Assembly: GCA_900554895.1 (NCBI GenBank) | Contig: USIX01000002.1 | Span: 1 to 44,524 of the forward strand | Direction: 5' to 3' | Source: an uncultured Megamonas sp. | Lineage (GTDB): Bacteria > Bacillota > Negativicutes > Selenomonadales > Selenomonadaceae | DNA: 44,524 nucleotides | Part shown: piece after piece, positions 23,347 through 29,837 of the stretch | How positions within the stretch are numbered: the stretch's first letter is position 1 | Layout: each line of letters opens with the position of its first letter | The notes under the pieces: generated by a model | Databases searched by the model: none | The model's input: the letters and a program-made list of their open reading frames with translations, nothing else | What the model was told of the DNA's origin: nothing | Made by a program: the position numbers and the translations under genes

Positions 23347-24312
23347 ATGGTAAAAAATATAGCTGTATTAACAAGCGGCACGGACGCACCGGGCATGAAC
23401 GCTGCTATCAGAGCCGTTGTTCGAACTGTAATCGGCAACGGTTCCCGTATTTGGGGCGTTTTCGACGGTTATCGCGGTCTTGTTGATGATAATATGCAGG
23501 AAATGACTTCCGTATCAGTAGCTGACACCATCCAACGTGGCGGTACTTTTCTCGGAACAAGCTTCTGCAAACGCTGGTATACACCTGAAGGCCGTCAGAT
23601 GGCATATGAACATCTGAAAAAACACGGCATTGATGCACTTGTTGTCATCGGCGGCGACGGCAGCCTGCGCGGTGCAGAAGAATTTGCCAGAGAAACCGGC
23701 TTCCCTGTAATCGGCATTCCAGCAACAATTGAAAACGACATCTGGGGCACAGACTATGCAATCGGCTGTGATACTGCGGCAAATACAATTTTACATGCCA
23801 TCAACCAGATAAGAGATACGGCAGCTGCACATCATCGTATTTTCATTTTGGAAGTAATGGGCAATAAATACGGCTGGCTTGCTACATATACAGCTGTTGC
23901 AGGCGGCGGTAATATGGTAATCGTTCCAGATGAGGAATATGACCAGGAAAAAGTTATTGCCAGAGCTAAACAGTTGCATGACGAAGGCAAAACTTACCTT
24001 GTAATCTTAGCTTCCGAAGGTGTAGCCGACATGCAGTCCCTTGCTAAGGAAATGCAGGAAAAAACAGGCGTTTCCACTCGTCTTACAACATTAGGCCTAG
24101 TACAAAGAGGCGGTTCACCGACAGCTAACGACCGTGTATACGCCAGCATTCTCGGCGAACAAGCTGCACTTGCCGCTATATCCGGTTTATACGGCGTTGT
24201 CTTCGGACTGAAAGACGGCAAAGTTATAAGCATTGACCTGCGCGATGCCGTAACAAATAAAAAAGTTTATCCGGAAGATTTAAAACACCTGGCAGAGATT
24301 ATCTCCTATTAA
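23347..24312 (+). CDS. PfkA-family 6-phosphofructokinase homologue with substituted active-site residues
   Basis: This phosphofructokinase-family protein has 321 residues, the usual length for bacterial PfkA. It matches the fold throughout: LTSGTDAPGMNAAIR, FDGYRGLVDD, RGGTFLGT, VVIGGDGSLRGA (ATP-type Gly), HRIFILEVMG, and LGLVQRGGSPTANDR. However, positions that are near-invariant in E. coli PfkA differ. The catalytic-base motif TIDND reads TIEND (E129 for D127), MGR reads MGN (N173 for R171), the SGGDAPG loop has Thr at position 12, and the R72 position aligns to Phe73. Arg164 (R162) and the QRGG arginine remain. It may be a second, altered PFK with a regulatory or different kinase role, or a weak PFK. 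It is monocistronic, with AGGAGGG before the ATG. Confidence 0.82.
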   Translation: MVKNIAVLTSGTDAPGMNAAIRAVVRTVIGNGSRIWGVFDGYRGLVDDNMQEMTSVSVADTIQRGGTFLGTSFCKRWYTPEGRQMAYEHLKKHGIDALVVIGGDGSLRGAEEFARETGFPVIGIPATIENDIWGTDYAIGCDTAANTILHAINQIRDTAAAHHRIFILEVMGNKYGWLATYTAVAGGGNMVIVPDEEYDQEKVIARAKQLHDEGKTYLVILASEGVADMQSLAKEMQEKTGVSTRLTTLGLVQRGGSPTANDRVYASILGEQAALAAISGLYGVVFGLKDGKVISIDLRDAVTNKKVYPEDLKHLAEIISY

Positions 24313-24337
24313 TCAATCTAATATTTATTCGCATAAA

Positions 24338-24386
24338 TAAAGCTGTAACAAAATGAATTCGTTCAAATTGTTACAGCTTCTTTTTC
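24338..24386. terminator. Rho-independent terminator between convergent genes
   Basis: AAGCTGTAACAA (24340-24351) pairs with TTGTTACAGCTT (24368-24379), followed by CTTTTTC. It ends the pfkA-like gene. The minus-strand azlD stop lies just beyond. Confidence 0.85.
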
Positions 24387-24696
24387 ATAATATAAACAAT
24401 TCCAAAATAAATACGCTGCAACAGCACGATACGGCAACTTGAAACAGACTTGCACCGAACCATGCCGCTATTATACCAACAACAAGTGCTAAAGCACCGG
24501 AAAAAGGACTCTGCGTTGCATTGACAATAGCCGGAAAAGTCATTACTGCCAGAGTAATATACGGCACATAATACAGAAACGACTGGATAAACCGACTTTT
24601 TATCTGTTTTTGAATTAATGTAAGCGGCACAATACGTATCATCATACTTACGCCCGCCATTATTAATATATAAATATAAATTTCACTATTACTCAT
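24385..24696 (-). CDS. azlD: AzlD: branched-chain amino acid exporter small subunit
   Basis: This is a 103-residue integral membrane protein with about four hydrophobic segments (IYILIMAGVSMMIRIVPLTL; FLYYVPYITLAVMTFPAIV; LALVVGIIAAWFGASLFQVA; a final CCCSVFILELFIL). RIVPLTLIQKQIKSRFIQSF and FLYYVPYITLAVMTFPAI are typical AzlD motifs. It pairs with AzlC to export branched-chain amino acids or analogues. The gene overlaps azlC by 8 nt, so the two are translationally coupled, and it ends at the terminator shared with the pfkA-like gene. Confidence 0.88.
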   Translation of the reverse strand: MSNSEIYIYILIMAGVSMMIRIVPLTLIQKQIKSRFIQSFLYYVPYITLAVMTFPAIVNATQSPFSGALALVVGIIAAWFGASLFQVAVSCCCSVFILELFIL

Positions 24697-25444
24697 TTAC
24701 GTCCTCCTGATTTACCGGAAATAAAACAGCAGCCAGTGAAGCCAGAATAACTGTAAGCAGAATTATCCTCGTAGCATCGGACAATTCCGAAACGTACGGT
24801 ACATAATTTGCTATATAGCTTGCGACAAAACTCAATAGAACAAATAAACCGATAATCTTATTCTTGCGTGATGGCGGAATAATTACAGCCAAAAACATTC
24901 CGTACAATGCTACGCTGAACGCACTGACTAAACTTACGGACAAAAGATTGCCGGCAACAATCCCCAGTGCTGTACCGATTGACCAGCACGGTATCGTAAC
25001 AAGCATCGCTCCGTAAGTATAAAACGGATTTAAATAACCCGGACGGGCAATAGTTATCGCAAACAATTCATCCGTAATATCGAAACCGATTAACAACCGA
25101 TGATACCACGGCGTATCAGGGTGCATACGCTGACTCAGCGCACAACTCATGATTAAGTACCGTGAATTGGCAATTAAAATAACAAGAAACATTTCCAAAT
25201 ATGTAGCCATTGTAGCAATTACGGTAAAACCAGCGTATTCTCCGGCAGAAGCATTGGTCAACAAACTGGCCAAAAATCCCTGAAATGCAGATAACCCGGC
25301 ATTTTTAGCCGCAATTCCCAATGAAAATGAAACAGCCAGATATCCTAAAGCAATCGGTATACCGTCACGCATACCGTCTTTAAAAACCTGCTTGTTGACT
25401 GATGAATTTTGACGAACAAAATCATTTAAATTCACTTTTTCCAT
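24689..25444 (-). CDS. azlC: AzlC: branched-chain amino acid exporter large subunit
   Basis: This is a LIV-E family membrane protein of about 251 residues. Family motifs are FKDGMRDGIPIALGYLAVSF at the N-terminus, ASAGEYAGFTVIATMATYLE, ANSRYLIMSCALSQR and IGFDITDELFAITIARPG. Six to seven hydrophobic segments are visible. The start is taken at MEKVNLND, because GAGAGGAAA stands about 8 nt before it; an upstream in-frame codon lies in front of that site. It is transcribed divergently from a LysR regulator 111 nt away, which is the probable regulator. Confidence 0.9.
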   Translation of the reverse strand: MEKVNLNDFVRQNSSVNKQVFKDGMRDGIPIALGYLAVSFSLGIAAKNAGLSAFQGFLASLLTNASAGEYAGFTVIATMATYLEMFLVILIANSRYLIMSCALSQRMHPDTPWYHRLLIGFDITDELFAITIARPGYLNPFYTYGAMLVTIPCWSIGTALGIVAGNLLSVSLVSAFSVALYGMFLAVIIPPSRKNKIIGLFVLLSFVASYIANYVPYVSELSDATRIILLTVILASLAAVLFPVNQEDVNE

Positions 25445-25555
25445 GACAGTATTTCCTCTCTTTTTATTTTCCAATAATATTATAGCAATATCATTTACAT
25501 AAATAAAACGAATATTTATAATGAGTTCATAAGTAATACTAATGGAGGAAATAAT

Positions 25556-26425
25556 ATGATATCACGTTACGGTATTTTTTGCAAAGTTGTTGAACTTGCC
25601 AGCTTTACCAAGGTCGCCCAGCAAATAGGATACTCGCAAAGTGCTATAAGTCAAACTATAAAATCATTGGAACATGAACTGGGCGTTATTTTAATTGACC
25701 GCAAAAAAGACGGCATTACTCTGACTTCTGACGGAAAAGAATTTCTGCCGTATCTCCAATCCATTTACCGCGCCGAATGTGATTTAATCCAGAAACAAAA
25801 AGAAATTATAGGGCTAGAAAATAGTATTATCCGTATTGGTACTTTCACCAGTGTAAGCCGCAATATCCTGCCACAACTAATGAAAGAATTCAAAAAAATA
25901 TATCCTAAAGTAAATTTTATTTTAAAACAAGGTGAATATACCAGCATTCAAAAATGGATACAAATGGGAAAGATTGACTTCGGGTTTGTCAACAGCAATG
26001 CAGTTAAGGGAATAAATGTAAAAATATTATATGAAGATGAAATGATGGCTGTACTTCCGCCTCATCATCCTCTTTCTGCCAGCAAAATCATCTCTCTTGC
26101 CCGTCTTGCGCGCGAACCGTTTATTTTGCTCGATGAAGGCGACTACAGTGTCATAATGAACGCCTTCCAAAAATTTCACTTAAATCCTAAAATTGAATAT
26201 GAAGTATATGACGACTATTCCATACTTGCAATGGTCCGCCAGGGACTAGGCGTATCCGCTATGTATAGCCTTGTACTAAACGGCTTTGAAAAAGGTCTTC
26301 AAATACGCCCAATAGAAGAAAAACCGATACGTCCCGTTGCTCTTGCCTGGCAAAACGAACACACTATGTCGCTTGCTTCACGTCAATTTATGGGATTTAT
26401 AAAAAAATTCTTTTCACAAAAATAA
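25556..26425 (+). CDS. LysR-family transcriptional regulator
   Basis: This LysR-type regulator has 289 residues, family length. The N-terminal winged HTH is FCKVVELASFTKVAQQIGYS, SAISQTIKSLEHELGVILI, followed by a periplasmic-binding-like effector domain from about residue 90 (IRIGTFTSVSRNILPQLM; PFILLDEGDY; MVRQGLGVSAMYSL). GGAGGAAATAAT precedes the ATG. It sits divergent from azlC across a short A/T-rich region, the classical arrangement for a LysR protein that controls the neighbouring transport genes. The effector is unknown; a branched-chain amino acid is a reasonable guess from context only. Confidence 0.9.
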   Translation: MISRYGIFCKVVELASFTKVAQQIGYSQSAISQTIKSLEHELGVILIDRKKDGITLTSDGKEFLPYLQSIYRAECDLIQKQKEIIGLENSIIRIGTFTSVSRNILPQLMKEFKKIYPKVNFILKQGEYTSIQKWIQMGKIDFGFVNSNAVKGINVKILYEDEMMAVLPPHHPLSASKIISLARLAREPFILLDEGDYSVIMNAFQKFHLNPKIEYEVYDDYSILAMVRQGLGVSAMYSLVLNGFEKGLQIRPIEEKPIRPVALAWQNEHTMSLASRQFMGFIKKFFSQK

Positions 26426-26453
26426 GCGATATATATAAATATATCGCTTTTAT
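26424..26453. terminator. Bidirectional rho-independent terminator
   Basis: AAGCGATATAT (26424-26434) pairs with ATATATCGCTT (26439-26449), followed by TTATATTTCC. It lies between the convergent LysR gene and the AraC gene. Confidence 0.7.
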
Positions 26454-27307
26454 ATTTCCTTCCATGATTTTCTATATTTTCCCGGAGGCATTCCTACAAT
26501 ATTATTAAAAACAGATTGAAAATAATTAGAATTATTATAACCGCAATGAAAAGCAATTTCCGTAATTGTTAAATCTGTACTGAGTAGTAAATTCTGAGCT
26601 TCTCTAATTCTCTGTTGGATAACATATTGCATAGGTGAGTAACCCATATATTTTTTAAATGTATGTGAAAGATAATATTCACTGATATGCAGATTTTGTG
26701 CCATATTTTTTAAATTAATTTCATCAAGATAATGTTCATCAATATATTCTTTAATGTACACACCTAAATTATAATTTTCCTTTTGATTAGATGTTTTTTC
26801 TTTTTGATTTATATTATATATAATTGCCAATAATGCACATAAAATATAATTATTAATACCAGTTATATTTATATTTTGATTAACATTCAATAAAGTAAGT
26901 TCTTCAAATAAAGAAAAACAATATGCCATTTTAGGAAAAGTTTTTAATGTGGAAACCACCGGCGTTTGCATATCACTAATCAACTTATTTTTTTCCATAT
27001 TTTTTATTTGCAGATTTTTTATACCTATTACATAAGCTACCGTATCATTATCATCTTCTAAGGTATTATGCAAAACTTCACTGTTGATTAAAACTAAGTC
27101 GCCTTTTTTCAAACGATACGACTTATTATCAATAGTACAATGATTTATGCCGTACTCCATAAATAAAATCTCTCCTATATTCTGATGGCGATGAAATACA
27201 GCCAACTCCTCGGAAAAACTGTTTATTTTTTGTAAATAGGATAAACAGGGCGCAAAGTTCAATTCAAAAATATCAGTGTATGATTCACTAAAATCATATT
27301 GCAACAT
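26450..27307 (-). CDS. AraC-family transcriptional regulator
   Basis: This AraC-type activator has 285 residues. An N-terminal cupin-like sensor (FHRHQNIGEILFMEYGINH, LKKGDLVLINSEVLHNTL) is followed by two helix-turn-helix motifs in the last 100 residues (INLKNMAQNLHISEYYLSHT, FKKYMGYSPMQYVIQQRI; LTITEIAFHCGYNNSNYFQS, MPPGKYRK). It is divergent from the OPA-type transporter and faces a 274-bp intergenic region with palindromes and a TATAAT lacking a good -35. This is consistent with an activator of the phosphate-ester locus to its right. Its codon and base composition is more A/T-rich than the arn genes, which may indicate a different history. Confidence 0.88.
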   Translation of the reverse strand: MLQYDFSESYTDIFELNFAPCLSYLQKINSFSEELAVFHRHQNIGEILFMEYGINHCTIDNKSYRLKKGDLVLINSEVLHNTLEDDNDTVAYVIGIKNLQIKNMEKNKLISDMQTPVVSTLKTFPKMAYCFSLFEELTLLNVNQNINITGINNYILCALLAIIYNINQKEKTSNQKENYNLGVYIKEYIDEHYLDEINLKNMAQNLHISEYYLSHTFKKYMGYSPMQYVIQQRIREAQNLLLSTDLTITEIAFHCGYNNSNYFQSVFNNIVGMPPGKYRKSWKEI

Positions 27308-27340
27308 AAAAGCTATCCTCCTTCATTATAAAATCTCTGA

Positions 27341-27545
27341 AAATTACAAGTAATAGAATAAAAAGCAATATTTTGAAGTAAAAACACCTATAGACCTGCC
27401 AAAAGAACAAGATTTCAGAGATATACTAGTTCAGAACTGACTATAATATATTCCAGAAGGATGATGCTTCATAAATTTATGACACTATTATAGTAGCAAA
27501 TAAAACAAAAAAAATCCATACCTTTTTACAAATTACATGTAATTT
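27341..27545. promoter_or_regulatory. Regulatory region between the AraC regulator and the OPA transporter
   Basis: Three elements stand out. AAATTACAAGTAAT (27341-27354) and the perfect 16-bp palindrome AAATTACATGTAATTT (27530-27545) share their half-site. ATCTCTGAAA (27333-27342) is inverted as TTTCAGAGAT (27413-27422). TATAAT at 27442-27447 has no good -35 17 bp upstream, as is common at AraC-activated promoters. Confidence 0.45.
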
Positions 27546-27581
27546 ATCAAAAAAATATAAAATAAGGAGAGTGTGTCAAAT

Positions 27582-28925
27582 ATGCTAAAATGGTTTTTAA
27601 CAGGAATTAACAAACCAAGAATTCAAGACTCTAATGTAGTAAAAAAAATGTATCATGCTTACCGTCTTCAATTAGTAACTACAATGATATTAGGTTACGG
27701 TATGTATTATGTTATGCGTATGACTTTAGGTGTAGCTAAAAAACCTATGCTCGAAGCAGGATTTACTGCCACTCAGCTGGGTGAAATGGGCTTTGCCATG
27801 ATGATAGCTATTGCCGTAGGTAAATGCGCTAACGGATTTATTGCCGATTACTGTAATATTAAAAAGATTGTACCACTGGGACTTCTCGGTGCAGCTATTG
27901 TTAATGTTATTTTAGGATTTTCTGATGCCTGGTATATTTTCGTAGCTTTATGGTTTGTAAACGGTGTCTTCCAGTCAATGGGCTCAGCACCATGTATTAC
28001 CTCACTTTCTCAATGGTTTTCTAAAAGCCAGCTGGCTACGTATTACGGTGTATTCAGTATTGCACACTATGTAGGTGAAGCGGCAACGTATCTCGGTACT
28101 GCTATGATTATCCTGGCTTTTGGCTGGCATGCAGCCTTTTTTATGCCGGGTGTTGCCTGCATCGTTTTGGCTTTCATTATGTACCGCTTTATGAAAGACC
28201 GTCCTGAAACATACGGTCTGCCTAGCGCTAACGAATTTGAAGGCGAAACCAGCCAAGAAAAAGCAGAACAGAAAGTTTCCACTAAAGAAGCTCAATTAAT
28301 GGTAATCAAAAACCCTTATGTATGGCTTTTAGCGGCAGCTGCTATCTGCCTTGGTATTTCCCGTTATTCCATCAGTAGCTGGGGCGTTATTTTCCTCCAG
28401 GAAGCCAAAGGTTTTGACCTTATTACAGCCGGTTCCATTATGGCTCTTTCACCAATCTTAGGCGGTGTCGGTTCTTTCTTATCCGGTTTTATTTCTGATA
28501 AAATTTTTAAATCCCGCCATTCTGTAACAACTATTGTATTCGGCATTATGATGCTTATCGGTATCGCCGGTATCTGTTATGTTCCTGCCAATTCCTATTA
28601 TCTCACGGCATTATTCGTATCCATTTTCGGGTTCGGCCTCGGTGTTATCCTATGCTTTGTCGGAGGTCTCTTAGCTGTTGACCTTTGCCCTCGTAAAGCT
28701 ACAGGTGCTGCTATGGGCGTAATCGGTCTTCTAGCATACGGCGGCAGCGCTGCCCAGGATTTAGTAAACGGTTTTCTGATGGATTCTGCTAAAGTTGTCG
28801 TAAACGGTGTAACAACTTACCATTTTGGTACAATCACCACATTCTGGATTGCTTCAGTTGCTATCATGACAATATTAATCGTCCCTACACTCTGGGCTAA
28901 AAGAATAAAACACGACGAAGATTAA
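27582..28925 (+). CDS. OPA-family organophosphate:phosphate antiporter (GlpT/UhpT/PgtP-like)
   Basis: This 12-helix MFS carrier of about 447 residues belongs to the organophosphate:Pi antiporter family. The N-terminus RLQLVTTMILGYGMYYVMRM is OPA-like, as are KKPMLEAGFTATQLGEMGF, GKCANGFIADYCNIKK, the NGVFQSMGSAPCITSLSQWF signature, and FMKDRPETYGLP in the central loop. Such carriers import glycerol-3-phosphate, hexose-6-phosphates or phosphoglycerates in exchange for phosphate. The start is the ATG at 27582, 11 nt after AGGAGA; an in-frame GTG 9 nt earlier is too close to that site. The next gene, a PHP phosphoesterase, begins 16 nt later, so both are in one transcript under the AraC regulator. 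Confidence 0.88.
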   Translation: MLKWFLTGINKPRIQDSNVVKKMYHAYRLQLVTTMILGYGMYYVMRMTLGVAKKPMLEAGFTATQLGEMGFAMMIAIAVGKCANGFIADYCNIKKIVPLGLLGAAIVNVILGFSDAWYIFVALWFVNGVFQSMGSAPCITSLSQWFSKSQLATYYGVFSIAHYVGEAATYLGTAMIILAFGWHAAFFMPGVACIVLAFIMYRFMKDRPETYGLPSANEFEGETSQEKAEQKVSTKEAQLMVIKNPYVWLLAAAAICLGISRYSISSWGVIFLQEAKGFDLITAGSIMALSPILGGVGSFLSGFISDKIFKSRHSVTTIVFGIMMLIGIAGICYVPANSYYLTALFVSIFGFGLGVILCFVGGLLAVDLCPRKATGAAMGVIGLLAYGGSAAQDLVNGFLMDSAKVVVNGVTTYHFGTITTFWIASVAIMTILIVPTLWAKRIKHDED

Positions 28926-28941
28926 TCAAGATGGTGAATAT

Positions 28942-29658
28942 ATGAAAATTACAGTAGACACACACACACACACTTTACTTTGCCGCCATGCTTTCAGTAC
29001 AGTAACGGAAAATATCCAAGCTGCTGCTGACAAGGGGCTCAAAGGTATAGGGCTGACAGAACACGGACCCGGTTATCCTGGCAGCGTAAACTATGCTTAT
29101 TTCAATACGTACAGAGACATACCGTCTCAAATGTACGGCATAAAGGTTTTTCGCGGTGCAGAAGCCAATTTTATGGACTTAGACGGAACATTAGATTTTA
29201 CAGATGAACAATTAAAAAAACTCGATATTGTTATTGTCAGTTGTCACAAAGAATGTCTAGCACCAAATGCCACCAAAGAACAGATAACCAGAATGATGGA
29301 AAAAACCTTAAAAAATCCTTATATAGATATTATAGGTCATCCCGATAATCCAATTTACCCTGTAGATATTGATACATTAGCCAGACTAGCTAAAGCCAAC
29401 AATAAAGCTTTGGAAATAAACAACAGTTCTCCGGCTGCAAGACCAGGCAGCAAGCCAATATGCCGGGAAATTATTTCAGCCGCTAAAAAATACAATACAC
29501 TATTAAGCGTCGGTTCTGATGCCCATTATCATCTGACCATCGGCAAATTTGATTATGCCTTAAAACTTTTAGAAGAATATAATATTCCTCAGGAACAGAT
29601 AATAAACAGTTCATTAGAACAATTAGAAAACTTCTTGGCAAATCATCACAATAAATAG
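28942..29658 (+). CDS. PHP-domain phosphoesterase (YcdX-like)
   Basis: This PHP-family metal-dependent phosphoesterase has 238 residues, similar in length to YcdX. Metal ligands are visible in VDTHTHTLLCRHAF (HxH near residue 8), GLTEHGPG, FRGAEANFMDLDG, VSCHKECL, IIGHPDN and SVGSDAHY, enough for the trinuclear zinc site of the family. Such proteins hydrolyse phosphate monoesters in the cytosol. Placed directly behind an OPA transporter, it probably dephosphorylates the imported ester. The substrate is not predictable. Histidinol phosphatase is an alternative, but no his genes are near and the protein is shorter. Confidence 0.85.
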   Translation: MKITVDTHTHTLLCRHAFSTVTENIQAAADKGLKGIGLTEHGPGYPGSVNYAYFNTYRDIPSQMYGIKVFRGAEANFMDLDGTLDFTDEQLKKLDIVIVSCHKECLAPNATKEQITRMMEKTLKNPYIDIIGHPDNPIYPVDIDTLARLAKANNKALEINNSSPAARPGSKPICREIISAAKKYNTLLSVGSDAHYHLTIGKFDYALKLLEEYNIPQEQIINSSLEQLENFLANHHNK

Positions 29659-29717
29659 CATGGAAAGAAGTCTTGCGCTAAAATAAAAATAGTTACAATA
29701 TAAAACCAATTCATTAT

Positions 29718-29795
29718 GCTGATAAAATTAATAGCAGTATAGTGTTCTATATCCATACAGTTTTATTGGACATAAAAATTTTATACTGCTATTAA
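29718..29795. repeat. Long intergenic stem-loop between PHP and metallophosphoesterase genes
   Basis: TTAATAGCAGTATA (29728-29741) is perfectly inverted as TATACTGCTATTAA (29782-29795). The stem can be lengthened by CTGAT/ATCAG with a small bulge, and an inner ATATCCA / TGGACAT pairing has one mismatch. No T-run follows on either strand. It could be an mRNA processing or stability element, or an operator. Confidence 0.6.
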
Positions 29796-29837
29796 TCAGT
29801 ATAACAAATTAAATTAGTAAATTGGCAGAGGTGTATC

